Positions 7,408 through 16,965 of a DNA stretch of 64,000 nt are shown here, piece after piece. Both the position numbers and the translations under genes were made by a program. The notes beneath the pieces are model-generated. The model was not told where the DNA came from. It worked only from the letters and a program-made list of their open reading frames with translations, and did not search any database. Position 1 is the stretch's first letter, and every line of letters starts with the position of its first letter. Where the stretch lies: the NCBI GenBank assembly GCA_013112715.1, contig JABFGB010000017.1, positions 1-64,000 on the forward strand, in the 5' to 3' direction. This stretch comes from Chloroflexota bacterium. Its GTDB lineage: Bacteria > Chloroflexota > Anaerolineae > Aggregatilineales > J027.

Positions 7408-8538
7408 ATGCCTGTCATACTTGCAGAAAATGCGGAACTGCAAATTGAGGAAGGTCGCTGGCGTCTCTACGACAGTAATAACCCTGATTCGATGTCCGCG
7501 ATGTTTGAGGTCAATCGAGGCAGTGGTATCCTCAGCTACTCCGCGACGTTTGGTGAAAAACATGGTCTGCCCGGTACACGACTTGCCATGCACTATATCA
7601 AGTCGGTGGTCGTTGGGTTTGACCAAAAAACAAATCGCTGGCGTCTGGGCCTCTATGTAGCCTACGAAGATGATCAAAAACCCCAGTGGTCAGAATTAGT
7701 GCATTGGCCGACAGGTCAAAATCGGGAATATGCCGATGCTGCCCAAAGAGCAGGTCGTATCCTTGCTGAATATGTGATGTGCCCCCTGAAACTTTTTGGG
7801 GTCACGAAAACGCCGAGTGCAGCCCGCGCCACGATTACCGGGCCAGTGGTTTCCCATCGGCGCATTGATGTCGAACCGAGCGAAGTAAAGGCGCGTGCCC
7901 AACAGGTACAGTTGCCCAAGCAAATTCCGGGGATGTGGCTTGGCGTAACGAACAAGGGGTTAACCACGCGGTTATCTAAAGATGCAACCTCGTCAAAAGG
8001 AGGAGAAGTTGCGCCTGCTTTCCAGATTTGCGAAGTGGACGTAGATCGCCATGTCCTGCGCTTGACCCCAGCGACAGGTTTGCTGGGAGCGTTTTTTGGC
8101 GGTGCGTCAGGACGAAACCTCAAATTTGACGAAATTCGCAATCTTGAATTCCGCCATCTGATGCAGCAAAGCTCCCATATGCAAAAGAGCGAAGAGGATG
8201 GCTTGATGGTCGAAATTTTGACCCATCAGGATGTGTGGGAAGTTTATGTTACCACTGCAAACGAGGCGATTTTGATTGCCCGCACGCTGCACAGTCGAGA
8301 TAGCAGTATGTCCCGCCAGCGGGTACAGGATGTGGCGGGAGGCGCTAAGATCGGCGAACAATATGATGCGGCAGTAGGATACTATCGGCAGCATGAGGAG
8401 GATCAGCGTCAATTTGAGGCCTCGCGGGATTGGGCATATTCTGTCGCGGTGACATTTGCCGGGGCGATGAACTGCCGGATGGTTGAAACCGAGGTGGGTG
8501 ATGATATAAGTGCGCTCAACCTCGAAAAAGGATATTAA
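7408..8538 (+). CDS. protein of unknown function
   Basis: 376 aa, not recognised. It starts with MPVILAENAELQIEEGRWRL and has no signal peptide or membrane segment, so it should be cytoplasmic. The first ~130 residues look like a beta-rich domain (MFEVNRGSGILSYSATFG, KTNRWRLGLYVAYEDD). A linker around 150-190 is followed by a second domain (FQICEVDVDRHVLRLTPATG ... FDEIRNLEFRHLM ... WEVYVTTANEAILIARTL), which vaguely resembles a PH-like fold. The IS607 remnant ends just before it, so its native promoter may have been displaced. It ends at a terminator shared with the convergent gene. Confidence 0.7.
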   Translation: MPVILAENAELQIEEGRWRLYDSNNPDSMSAMFEVNRGSGILSYSATFGEKHGLPGTRLAMHYIKSVVVGFDQKTNRWRLGLYVAYEDDQKPQWSELVHWPTGQNREYADAAQRAGRILAEYVMCPLKLFGVTKTPSAARATITGPVVSHRRIDVEPSEVKARAQQVQLPKQIPGMWLGVTNKGLTTRLSKDATSSKGGEVAPAFQICEVDVDRHVLRLTPATGLLGAFFGGASGRNLKFDEIRNLEFRHLMQQSSHMQKSEEDGLMVEILTHQDVWEVYVTTANEAILIARTLHSRDSSMSRQRVQDVAGGAKIGEQYDAAVGYYRQHEEDQRQFEASRDWAYSVAVTFAGAMNCRMVETEVGDDISALNLEKGY

Positions 8539-8543
8539 ATAAT

Positions 8544-8569
8544 TTGGGCCGATTTTCAGGTCGGCCCAA
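8544..8569. terminator. bidirectional terminator between convergent genes
   Basis: TTGGGCCGA and TCGGCCCAA form a perfect 9-bp stem with an 8-base loop. The minus-strand side continues into ATTATTTAA and the plus side into a weaker T-containing stretch. It lies six bases after the stop at 8538 and before the stop at 8578. Confidence 0.75.
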
Positions 8570-8577
8570 TCGTCAAT

Positions 8578-10497
8578 TTATTCCACTGTCAGAACCACGT
8601 TGAAATTACAGGCTGCTTCGCCTGCCACTCCATCGCGGCTGATGGTACGACCATTTTGCGATTGCCAACCTCCTGCATCCCGCGAGGGGAGAAGTTCTTG
8701 CCAACTGCACAGAAGGTCGTCAGATGTTTCGGCATCGTGGTCAAATAGGGCAACCTCTATGGATAGCCCCTCATCGGCGCTGAGGCCAACGGTAAGCTGA
8801 TTTGTTGCGCCAAATGGGGCCAGTATTTGATTGAAACTGAAGGCCTCCCCCGAATTCAACTTGGCATATTGAGGACTGCTGGAGGCCCCACCGAAAAATA
8901 CCGCCGAATCGTTTACCAAAAGATAGCCATAGATTTCGGGTAGCGTTCCACATTGTTCGCCATCACAATCGTTCACGTCATCCAAGAGCAATTGATCAAA
9001 AGTGACGGTGACTTGCGCTGCGCAATCCGGGGATTCGCCCGTTACCACGTTGGAGGGCAGCGATTCCTGACCGCCGCTGAAGGCGGTCACAGTAAATTCT
9101 GTATTCTCGCCACATTCCGCTACCACAAGCCCATCACCTGTCCAACCGCGTGCTTCAGGAGGTGTTGAGCCGATGAGATAGCCATTACGATAGATTCTGA
9201 ACCCGCCAATTGGATTTTCGCCACTAAAGCTCCAAGTTAACTGATTGTTCGCTAATTGCAAATTACCGGGAGCGAAAATCTCATCATTAAACCGTGAACG
9301 AGGTACAGCCACAACACGGTCTAGGTTTGCACTATCCGGCAAATCCGCAATGGCTGATAAATCCGAAAGCACCGCAATGTCGGGTAGGCGCGGATTTTGG
9401 GGTTGGGTTTCCGGTAGGTCATAGGGCAGTGAATAGCTGAGACTAAAGCCTGAACCCGCAACGCTTAAGGTCTGTCCTCGCCAATTGTCCCGAACTTGCG
9501 ATAGGGTATTGGTGCCGATTTCTTTCAGTTCAGTGCCCTGCCATCCCCAACACTGCACCACCATGTCAAATGGTTGTTCCTCGGCGATTAGAATCTGGGC
9601 AGGCCGACTGTCACCACTCAGTACCGCCCCTAGATCAAAATATTGTCCACCGCCCGGCAGGAACGAACCACTATCAGCAGGGGCACGGGCATATCCTCCA
9701 GCGCGAGTAGCATAGTAGCAGTAGGCACGATTATAAAATTCAACGGTCTGTAAAATGATAGGGGTAAACCGTACCGTGACAGTGCCCTCCGGCAATGGGA
9801 GCAAATCACCAAATGGGAATGGGTCAACCCCGCCCATTGTACCCCCATCAAAGTCGGGCGGAAGATCGGGCCATTCGTTGGTGGGGCTGCCGGGTAAAGG
9901 CTCTAAGCCACCGTCTTCATTGGTCGTAGCGTGGTCTACGGTAATGGTGCCCCCTTCGCCCGGCGTGGCGACGACGGGTTCATCCGCCGGTTCATCCGCC
10001 GGGAAGTAATAGGTGAGTCCGCCTGATGAGGCATCATTCAGGCCGGGTGTATTCTGACCTTGCGAACTGTCTACTTGGACACCCCCTATCTTGGTATTCC
10101 CAAAATTCACGGTAATGACGCCGCCGGGAATCATGACGGTACATTTACCATCGGCATCAGTAGTGCATTGGGCCACGATTTCTGGGGCTTCGCCGGGGCC
10201 ACGATCACGAGTGAAGGTCAGGCAGACACCCGCTAAAGGTGTACCATCTGGCAGGGTCAGGCGAATGGTAAAAGATTCAACTTTATCATCTTCATCTTGC
10301 TGATAGAGCGACGCCCCCGGAATCGCAGCACATGACGCTTCCACCAGATAGACGCCAGTCAAAGGAGCAGGCATCAAATCTGAGAGGGTGACGAGCGTGA
10401 CAATCACCGTCGTCAAACCAATTGCTACCCGTAATGCGGTGCCAATGGGCATCGTCGCAAAAGCATGAGCGCGTTGTTTCAACCTTTGGAATATCAT
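8578..10497 (-). CDS. membrane-anchored extracellular protein with Ig-like and Fn3-like domains
   Basis: 639 aa. Residues 17-45 (IGTALRVAIGLTTVIVTLVTL) form a signal anchor. An Ig/prealbumin-like domain follows (DGTPLAGVCLTFTRDRG ... CTTDADGKCTVMIPGG, about 75-130). After this come a Pro/Gly/Asp-rich linker with the tandem ADEPADEP, then a fibronectin-III-like segment (NQLTWSFSGENPIGGFRIYR ... FTVTAFSGGQESLPSNV, about 415-485) and a C-terminal beta domain. Many Cys residues suggest disulfides outside the cell. No enzyme motif was found. The gene lies five bases downstream of the LysM-M23 peptidase gene, so it probably belongs to a wall-remodelling or adhesion operon. Confidence 0.7.
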   Translation of the reverse strand: MIFQRLKQRAHAFATMPIGTALRVAIGLTTVIVTLVTLSDLMPAPLTGVYLVEASCAAIPGASLYQQDEDDKVESFTIRLTLPDGTPLAGVCLTFTRDRGPGEAPEIVAQCTTDADGKCTVMIPGGVITVNFGNTKIGGVQVDSSQGQNTPGLNDASSGGLTYYFPADEPADEPVVATPGEGGTITVDHATTNEDGGLEPLPGSPTNEWPDLPPDFDGGTMGGVDPFPFGDLLPLPEGTVTVRFTPIILQTVEFYNRAYCYYATRAGGYARAPADSGSFLPGGGQYFDLGAVLSGDSRPAQILIAEEQPFDMVVQCWGWQGTELKEIGTNTLSQVRDNWRGQTLSVAGSGFSLSYSLPYDLPETQPQNPRLPDIAVLSDLSAIADLPDSANLDRVVAVPRSRFNDEIFAPGNLQLANNQLTWSFSGENPIGGFRIYRNGYLIGSTPPEARGWTGDGLVVAECGENTEFTVTAFSGGQESLPSNVVTGESPDCAAQVTVTFDQLLLDDVNDCDGEQCGTLPEIYGYLLVNDSAVFFGGASSSPQYAKLNSGEAFSFNQILAPFGATNQLTVGLSADEGLSIEVALFDHDAETSDDLLCSWQELLPSRDAGGWQSQNGRTISRDGVAGEAACNFNVVLTVE

Positions 10498-10502
10498 GGT
10501 TT

Positions 10503-11717
10503 CTACTCCGCATCCTGATTGATATAAATCGCCGGGTCAATGGGCTTATTGTCGAGCCGTACTTCCAAATGCAGATGCGATCCGGTTGAACAGCCAGTTG
10601 AACCCGCGTAGCCAATAATCCAACCGGGGCCTTCATATTCCCGCCCCACTCCGGTATTCAACCCGCTGAGATGTCCATAGAGGAACATATAGTCGCCCAA
10701 TTGCATACGCACGTGCCGACCATAGCCGTTGTGAGGGGGCTGTGAACCGCGTGTACTTGAACAATCGGCATTGCTGGTGGTATCTGGCCCCGCATGGGTG
10801 ACTGTCCCGCCATCCAATGTGGTGATTGGTGATCCCTGCCGGATGGAAAAATCTATCCCCGTATGGAACCAAGGCATATTGTCGGGACAATCCGTACCAC
10901 GATAACCTGTGTAAAATTCAGCGCAGCCAAAGCCGCGGGTAATGTCAACGGTTTCTACTGGAACGCGACTGTTCCGATAGGGCTGCGGCCCATTGGCGGC
11001 TTCAGATTCAGCAACCTGCTGCACAATCTCTTGGATAGCGGGATCATCAAAAAAGCCATCCGGAGCATCTCCGCAAGCATCGGGGTCAAATTCCTCCTCA
11101 GTCTCGTCGCTAGGACGATAGGGAATGGTCAGAACATCGCCTGCCTGAATTTGGGCAAGGCCGGGGTTGGCAGCCAATAGCTCATTAAAACAGACCCCTA
11201 ACTGCGCGGCAATACTGACCGGATCATCGCCCGGCTGTACGGTATAGCCTAAATTGACACTTCCCTCCGGTGGGCAGCAACCAGAAGTGACCGTAAATCC
11301 CTCGGCAGCAGCCCGCCCATCTACCGCTTGGGCATTGACCATGAAAGAAAACTCACCCGTCGTTTCGGGTATCCAAGGGTAGGTGGTGTAAATGATTTTT
11401 TGTCCTTCTAACACATCTGGACGCCATACGACCTCATCACCTAAAGTCACCGACACGAAACTAATCCCTTGACTATCTTCGACACGGATACGCAGCGGAG
11501 CAGCTATCCCAACGTCCACCGTACTGGGTGGTGTCTCCAACGTTATAAATGGCCCTTCAGTAGTTGTGACAACATTGGCTTGTTGGGTGGATGGCGGCGG
11601 TGTTTCGTCGTCACCAGAGGTAATGATAGCGACGGCAACGGCGGTTGCCACCACTACAGCCACACCCCCTACAAGGAATGATGCTACCACTGGATTTTGT
11701 TTTAGATAACTTATCAT
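10503..11717 (-). CDS. LysM-M23 peptidase (murein endopeptidase-like)
   Basis: 404 aa. The start MISYLKQNP at 11717 is preferred because GAGG lies a few bases upstream and a membrane anchor follows directly (VVASFLVGGVAVVVATAVAVA). The order is: anchor, beta domain (about 60-150), LysM (NLGYTVQPGDDPVSIAAQLG ... NPGLAQIQAGDVLTIP) and a C-terminal M23 peptidase. The zinc-site motifs HTGIDF (HxxxD) and HLHLE (HxH) are intact, as is the conserved YGHL. Such enzymes cleave peptidoglycan cross-bridges or stems. It is first of a two-gene operon with the extracellular Ig-like protein and divergent from asnB. Confidence 0.9.
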   Translation of the reverse strand: MISYLKQNPVVASFLVGGVAVVVATAVAVAIITSGDDETPPPSTQQANVVTTTEGPFITLETPPSTVDVGIAAPLRIRVEDSQGISFVSVTLGDEVVWRPDVLEGQKIIYTTYPWIPETTGEFSFMVNAQAVDGRAAAEGFTVTSGCCPPEGSVNLGYTVQPGDDPVSIAAQLGVCFNELLAANPGLAQIQAGDVLTIPYRPSDETEEEFDPDACGDAPDGFFDDPAIQEIVQQVAESEAANGPQPYRNSRVPVETVDITRGFGCAEFYTGYRGTDCPDNMPWFHTGIDFSIRQGSPITTLDGGTVTHAGPDTTSNADCSSTRGSQPPHNGYGRHVRMQLGDYMFLYGHLSGLNTGVGREYEGPGWIIGYAGSTGCSTGSHLHLEVRLDNKPIDPAIYINQDAE

Positions 11718-11847
11718 CGGCAGCCTCAACAAAATTGATTTTTCTAAACACTGTACCATTATAGAGGCAAGTTCAATTAGTCGAAAATCATGTTTTGCGA
11801 ATGGGACTATAAAAGACCGTTGGATGCCAATAATTATTGACAAAATA

Positions 11848-11877
11848 TTCAATAAAGAGATACGAGTGTGCTACACT
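11848..11877 (+). promoter_or_regulatory. candidate promoter for asnB locus
   Basis: An extended -10 (TGCTACACT, core 11872-11877) has TTCAAT (11848-11853) at 18 bases. A better -35 match, TTGACA at 11837, is too far from this -10. The start codon of asnB is 42 bases downstream. Confidence 0.35.
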
Positions 11878-11918
11878 GAATTGCAGTTTCGCTTAATGCT
11901 AGATAGGGACATAGCAGC

Positions 11919-13787
11919 ATGTGTGGCATCTGTGGAGTCTGGTATTTTGACAATAATCGTTCAGTTGAGGCCGCGCTTATTCGTCGCATGACCGACCAAA
12001 TCATCCATCGTGGACCGGATGAAGATGGCAGTCAATTGATGGGGTCGGTGGGTTTGGGATTTCGCCGTCTCAGCATTATTGATGTGGCAGGTAGCCATCA
12101 GCCCATGCACAATGAAGATGGGTGTGTATGGATTGTCTTTAATGGGGAAATCTATAATTTTCAATCTCTGCGTTCCCGCCTCGTCGAAAATCATCAGTTT
12201 TATTCCAGCGGCGATACCGAAACGATTATTCATGCCTATGAGGAATTCGGCACGGATTGTGTGAAGCACTTACGGGGCATGTTTGCTTTTGCCATTTGGG
12301 ATGCCCATGAAAATCGCCTCATGCTGGCGGTGGATCGGTTTGGTAAAAAACCCATTTATACCTATCTGGACAATGAAAAACTGATTTTTGCCAGTGAACT
12401 CAAGTGCATTTTGGAGCATCCGAATATTTCAAGGGAACTTGACCGCGAGGCCCTTGATGAATATCTGGCATACGGTTACATCACTGCGCCGCGTTCCATC
12501 TTTAAATCTATTCGTAAGTTGCCCCCCGGTCACACCATGACTATCAATGCCGATGGGCAGGCGACCTTGCAGGAATATTGGCATCCGACGATGCTACCGC
12601 CTGACCAATGGGATCGGCGTCCGTTGGAAGATCAGGCTGCTGAACTGCGCGAGATTTTGAAAGAGGCGGTGCGTTTGCGGATGATTAGCGACGTGCCATT
12701 AGGCGCATTTCTAAGCGGTGGGGTTGATAGTAGTGCGGTTGTCGCGTTAATGAGTCAAGTAAGTACCCAACCCGTCCGCACATTTTCCATTGGTTTTGAT
12801 GAATCGGTCTACGATGAGACAGCCTATGCGCAAATTGTGGCGGATTACTGCCACACCGATCATGTGCGCGAGGTGGTACGGCCTGATGTAATGGCGATTC
12901 TACCCAAAATCATCCATCAGCTTGACGAACCCTTTGCTGATTCTTCAATGATCCCCACTTACTATGTCTCCCAAGCGGCGCGTCAGCATGTAACGGTGGC
13001 TCTCAGCGGGGATGCAGGTGACGAAGTATTCGGCGGGTATCATCGTTATCTCTATGCCTATCGCCATCAATTATTGCAGCGGTATATCCCCCATCCACTG
13101 CGCTCCCCGGCGGAAAGTATGGGGCGAGTTATGCCAAAATTCACCAAACTGCGGCCTTATCTTTCGGTGGTCAATGAATCCACTGACCGCTGGCACGATT
13201 TGGGTGGCTTTTTCATGGCTGACCGTCGGGCTGAATTGTATACTCCCGATGCGTTACATCAACTGGGTGATTACCAAGCCGAGCAGATTAAACAGACGGT
13301 CTTGCAGCAGGGGCATGAATTGGACTGGCTGGGCCGTATTCAATATGGTGATGTGCGTGGCTATATGCCCGGTGATATTTTGGTCAAAGTGGATCGAGCC
13401 AGCATGTTAGCCTCACTGGAGGTGCGCTCCCCGCTACTGGATCACGAGGTTTTTGAATTTATGGCACGGGTGCCTTCTCATTATAAATTAGCGTGGGGCG
13501 GTACCAAGATTATCCTCAAAAAGGCACTGGGCGATTTGCTGCCCCCGCAGATTCATCAGCGGGGCAAAAAGGGCTTTGAAATTCCACTCAAAGAATGGTT
13601 GGCTGGCCCGCTCAATGACTTGATGCGGGATACCCTGACCAGTGAGAGGGCACGCCACCGAGGTTTGTTTAATCCCGTTGTGGTGAGTCGCTTGATGGAT
13701 GAACACACCAGCGGGACGGGCGACCATCGTGAACGGCTGTGGGCCTTGTTGTGTTTTGAGTTATGGGCACAGGAATATGCGGCCTAG
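11919..13787 (+). CDS. asnB: asparagine synthase (glutamine-hydrolysing)
   Basis: 622 aa, the usual length. Residues 1-200 form the Ntn-type glutaminase with catalytic Cys2 (MCGICG) after removal of Met1. The synthetase half has the PP-loop SGGVDSSAVVALM and downstream conserved segments (LSGDAGDEVFGGYHRY, VKVDRASMLASLEVRSPLLD). It converts Asp, Gln and ATP to Asn. The gene opens a surface-polysaccharide locus (glycosyltransferase three bases downstream). In such loci AsnB-type enzymes often amidate sugar acids rather than serve general Asn supply; that role is an inference here. Confidence 0.93.
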   Translation: MCGICGVWYFDNNRSVEAALIRRMTDQIIHRGPDEDGSQLMGSVGLGFRRLSIIDVAGSHQPMHNEDGCVWIVFNGEIYNFQSLRSRLVENHQFYSSGDTETIIHAYEEFGTDCVKHLRGMFAFAIWDAHENRLMLAVDRFGKKPIYTYLDNEKLIFASELKCILEHPNISRELDREALDEYLAYGYITAPRSIFKSIRKLPPGHTMTINADGQATLQEYWHPTMLPPDQWDRRPLEDQAAELREILKEAVRLRMISDVPLGAFLSGGVDSSAVVALMSQVSTQPVRTFSIGFDESVYDETAYAQIVADYCHTDHVREVVRPDVMAILPKIIHQLDEPFADSSMIPTYYVSQAARQHVTVALSGDAGDEVFGGYHRYLYAYRHQLLQRYIPHPLRSPAESMGRVMPKFTKLRPYLSVVNESTDRWHDLGGFFMADRRAELYTPDALHQLGDYQAEQIKQTVLQQGHELDWLGRIQYGDVRGYMPGDILVKVDRASMLASLEVRSPLLDHEVFEFMARVPSHYKLAWGGTKIILKKALGDLLPPQIHQRGKKGFEIPLKEWLAGPLNDLMRDTLTSERARHRGLFNPVVVSRLMDEHTSGTGDHRERLWALLCFELWAQEYAA

Positions 13788-13790
13788 CCT

Positions 13791-14921
13791 ATGATCCGAA
13801 TTCTCTATTGTACCGATTTTCTCATGTCGGGTGGCGTCGAACGGCAGATTACCGAACTCGTCACCCGGCTTGACCGTACCCGTTTTGAACCCCATCTCAT
13901 TTGTCTTTATGGCCCAAAGGCAGGTCGTAGCCTTCATTTTTTATCGCGCATTGAAGCTGCGAATGTTCCGGTACATCTGTTGGATTTAGGATGGAGCGCG
14001 AAGGATAAATTGCGGGGTTGGCAGGCACTGGCCCGTTTAACTTGGCAAATACGCCCACATATTTTCCATGCTGTGAATTATCACAGTAATTTGCTGTCAC
14101 GGCTGGCCCGTCCATTGATGCCACCCCGTCTTAAACTGATTGGGGCGGTTCGTACCGAGTACACTACCAAGCAACTACGTTATGAGCAATTGAGTTGGCG
14201 TTTGTGTGCAACTATCGTCTATAACAGCCCACACCTGCAACGGCAACTGACTGAGCAAGCCAAAGTGCCTATGTCACGGGTGCTGATGATACCCAATGGC
14301 GTAGATATTGAGCGATTTTCGCAGAATCCCCAACCCGACCTGCGTCAAACTATTGCTCCCGATGCGCGGCGTGTTTTAGTCATGCCGGGAAGAATTACCC
14401 GCCAAAAGTCACAGCACCTCCTTGCCCAAGCCATTGGATTGCTTAAAGAGCGTCAGCAATTGCCCACCAATTTGAGGGTCATTTTGGTTGGGGAACATGA
14501 AGATGCCGCGATCCAAGCAGAAATAGACTCGGCTATCGAACGGCATCAACTACAGGATGTAATTCACCAATTTGGTCAAACGGATTGCCCAGAGGCATAC
14601 TATCATGCGGGGGATGTAACGGTCTTGGCTTCGTTGTGGGAAGGAATGCCAAATGTTGCACTAGAATCATTAGCAGCAGGCCGTCCGGTGATTATTTCCG
14701 AAGCCGCCAACGCCGCCGGAGTAATTGTGCAAAATGAAACAGGGTGGGTGGTCAAAACCGGGGATGTGGAAAGTCTCACCGAGACACTCCATGATGTCCT
14801 TCACCTACCTGACAGCGCCCTAGTCGCTATGCAGCACAGTTGTCTGCATCGGGCGGCTGATTTTTCGATGGCGCGGATGGTCAATACCTATGAAAGCCTT
14901 TATTCCCGTTTAATCCTATAA
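13791..14921 (+). CDS. glycosyltransferase family 4 (GT-B)
   Basis: 376 aa. The N-terminal acceptor domain begins with ILYCTDFLMSGGVERQITEL, typical of GT4 enzymes. The C-terminal nucleotide-sugar domain has MPGRITRQKSQHLLAQAI and the EX7E motif in ASLWEGMPNVALESLAAGRPV. It should transfer a sugar to a lipid-linked glycan on the cytoplasmic face. It starts three bases after asnB, so the two are cotranscribed. The minus-strand gene at 14926 ends only four bases beyond it, with no terminator between. Confidence 0.9.
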   Translation: MIRILYCTDFLMSGGVERQITELVTRLDRTRFEPHLICLYGPKAGRSLHFLSRIEAANVPVHLLDLGWSAKDKLRGWQALARLTWQIRPHIFHAVNYHSNLLSRLARPLMPPRLKLIGAVRTEYTTKQLRYEQLSWRLCATIVYNSPHLQRQLTEQAKVPMSRVLMIPNGVDIERFSQNPQPDLRQTIAPDARRVLVMPGRITRQKSQHLLAQAIGLLKERQQLPTNLRVILVGEHEDAAIQAEIDSAIERHQLQDVIHQFGQTDCPEAYYHAGDVTVLASLWEGMPNVALESLAAGRPVIISEAANAAGVIVQNETGWVVKTGDVESLTETLHDVLHLPDSALVAMQHSCLHRAADFSMARMVNTYESLYSRLIL

Positions 14922-14925
14922 ACCC

Positions 14926-15759
14926 CTAGCTAACTGGTTTAATAAAAACATACTCGTTACATGTAATTTCGGCACGAGAGGTCTTTAATCGTAGCAAAAC
15001 TAACCCTCGCTCGCGGCAAAAATCAAATATTTTTTCAGGTCGAGCTACTTCAAAAGGATAACCACCGACCCAATCAATGACATCCCACCATACGGACATT
15101 CCTCGGCTTTGGTAGTAGTTGCGCCACGACCATAGAGGATTTCGATGCAGCAGTAAATCCCGCAAAAAAATCGGTGCCCACATTTGGATGAAAACAACCC
15201 AAATAATCGGATAACGTAGTAACTGGGGAGCTTGATTATAGGTCTTCTTTACCTGCCACCATAGCCGACTACGGAGACCCTGATCATTATAGATACTGAT
15301 AAACAGGCGACTATTAGCCGACAACAGGGAAATGGCATTTTCCAATGCTTGCCACATATCACCTGTGTGATGCAATACTCCCCACGAATAAACAATGTCA
15401 AATTCGCCTAATGAGCGCAAATAGTTTTGATCTAATGCTGACCCTTGATCAACTTGCCACTGTTCATCATTATGAAAATAGCGCTGTTTTAGTTCATTCG
15501 TACACGCCACTGATTGAGGATCGTAATCGAATGAGACCACTTGTGCCCCTAGCCGTCGTGCCGCCAGACTAAAAAGGCCACTACCAGAGCCGATATCTAG
15601 AAATCGCTTGCCCATCAAAGATGTAACTCCCAACATTTGACACAACGATTTTTCCGCTTCGGCAATACGGTCATCGTTCAAAGTAGTCAGAAATTGCTGC
15701 CAGTTTTTGCCAAATTCAAATCGCCTACCTTCTGCTACTTCTTTTGCGTGTTCAACCAT
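14926..15759 (-). CDS. class I SAM-dependent methyltransferase
   Basis: 277 aa. Motif I is FLDIGSGSGLFSLAARRLG (about residues 53-71), with the acidic residue after strand 2 in VVSFDYDP and the motif IV-like segment FDIVYSWGVLHHTGDMW. The C-terminal half, rich in Trp and Tyr (NDQGLRSRLWWQVKKTYN), is typical of methyltransferases found in exopolysaccharide clusters. Its start overlaps the end of the upstream glycosyltransferase gene by 8 bases, so the two are translationally coupled. It probably O-methylates a sugar of the polymer. Confidence 0.87.
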   Translation of the reverse strand: MVEHAKEVAEGRRFEFGKNWQQFLTTLNDDRIAEAEKSLCQMLGVTSLMGKRFLDIGSGSGLFSLAARRLGAQVVSFDYDPQSVACTNELKQRYFHNDEQWQVDQGSALDQNYLRSLGEFDIVYSWGVLHHTGDMWQALENAISLLSANSRLFISIYNDQGLRSRLWWQVKKTYNQAPQLLRYPIIWVVFIQMWAPIFLRDLLLHRNPLWSWRNYYQSRGMSVWWDVIDWVGGYPFEVARPEKIFDFCRERGLVLLRLKTSRAEITCNEYVFIKPVS

Positions 15760-16918
15760 TTAGACCCTTCCAATTAGATGATTTAGAGTGTCTCAATGAA
15801 TTATACAGCCGAGTATATTGAGTAACCATTGACTCAACCGAATAACGTTGGGCAGTTAGGCTTGCTTGTTGACCCATGCTTTGAAAAGATGTTTGGGGTG
15901 TATTCCAAGCTTTTTGCAAACCACTAGCCAATGCTGGAGCATCGCCCACCGGAAATTGCCAGCCTGTTACCTCATCTTCTACAATTCCAGACCGATTGGC
16001 TTCATCCGATAGCATGACAGGTTTTCCGGCTGCAAATGATTCTAGCACTACATTTGGAAATCCCTCATAAAGTGATGGCAGAACGGTGAAGTCACAAGCA
16101 TGATAATATGGCGCGACATTAGCAGTTTTCTCAAGAATATGAATGATGTTTTGTAAATCATATGCCTCTATTCTTTGAATTATCTGCTGATATATTTCGG
16201 GTTCAGCTATATCTCCTAAAAAAAATACAGCCAATTTTTCGGGCCACTCATCTTGGCATAGATGTAATGCCTCAATCAGTGTAAGGTGATCTTTTTGCGC
16301 GGCGATGCGCCCAATCACACCAATCACACAAGTGGCCTCCGGAAAAAGCCGTTGACGTAGATCGGGTTGATAGTTTTCAGCAAAATCTTCCAGTGGCAGA
16401 CCATTCAAAATCACTTGTATTTTATGGGCAGGTCGCCGGGTATTTTGAAGCATTTGTTCACGGATGTGTGGGCTATTCACAATAAGGCACGTATCCAGCC
16501 AATGGGTATAGGCTTCAGAGCGAATTTCTCCGGGTAAATAGGCGGCACGGGCAGAGGTTATTAATTTGTGGGAGGGGCAAAATGGGCGGCTAACCCGTGC
16601 GATTAAGTTGGCATAGTGTAGGCATCCTTGTACAATCTGGGGGCGAAAGTGCCATATTAAGTAAATGTAGCGCAAAAGGGCTTTGATCCGGCCAAATATG
16701 CCTGAAGAATGATTTAGAGAATAGATGGGGATATTCAGGGCTAGTAATTCTGGACGATAATGATAGACAATCAACTTATCATTGTACAATGTGACAACTA
16801 TTGGTTCAAAATAATGACGGTCCAGTTGAGATAATAGATAGATTAATTGGCGTTCGGTACCTCCTGCACCTAAACTATTGATTAGATATAAAATGCGAGC
16901 TGGTTTGGTCAAGATCAC
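15752..16918 (-). CDS. glycosyltransferase family 4 (GT-B)
   Basis: 388 aa, beginning ARILYLINSLGAGGTERQLI (glycine-rich GT4 start). The C-terminal domain has VIGRIAAQKDHLTLIEALHL and EX7E in PSLYEGFPNVVLESFAAGKPV. It resembles the GT4 at 13791 in architecture but lies on the opposite strand, and the DNA is visibly AT-richer. With the overlapping methyltransferase it forms a two-gene minus-strand operon inside the plus-strand locus, which suggests modular assembly of the polysaccharide genes. Confidence 0.9.
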   Translation of the reverse strand: MILTKPARILYLINSLGAGGTERQLIYLLSQLDRHYFEPIVVTLYNDKLIVYHYRPELLALNIPIYSLNHSSGIFGRIKALLRYIYLIWHFRPQIVQGCLHYANLIARVSRPFCPSHKLITSARAAYLPGEIRSEAYTHWLDTCLIVNSPHIREQMLQNTRRPAHKIQVILNGLPLEDFAENYQPDLRQRLFPEATCVIGVIGRIAAQKDHLTLIEALHLCQDEWPEKLAVFFLGDIAEPEIYQQIIQRIEAYDLQNIIHILEKTANVAPYYHACDFTVLPSLYEGFPNVVLESFAAGKPVMLSDEANRSGIVEDEVTGWQFPVGDAPALASGLQKAWNTPQTSFQSMGQQASLTAQRYSVESMVTQYTRLYNSLRHSKSSNWKGLNG

Positions 16919-16965
16919 TCAATATCTCCATTGTTACTAAAAGCAAATCAAGTGGGCAATTTCGC

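Noticed and set aside
9976..10002. Tandem 12-base repeat in the Ig-like protein gene
   Set aside because: Only two units encoding ADEPADEP in a linker; ordinary low complexity, not a repeat array.
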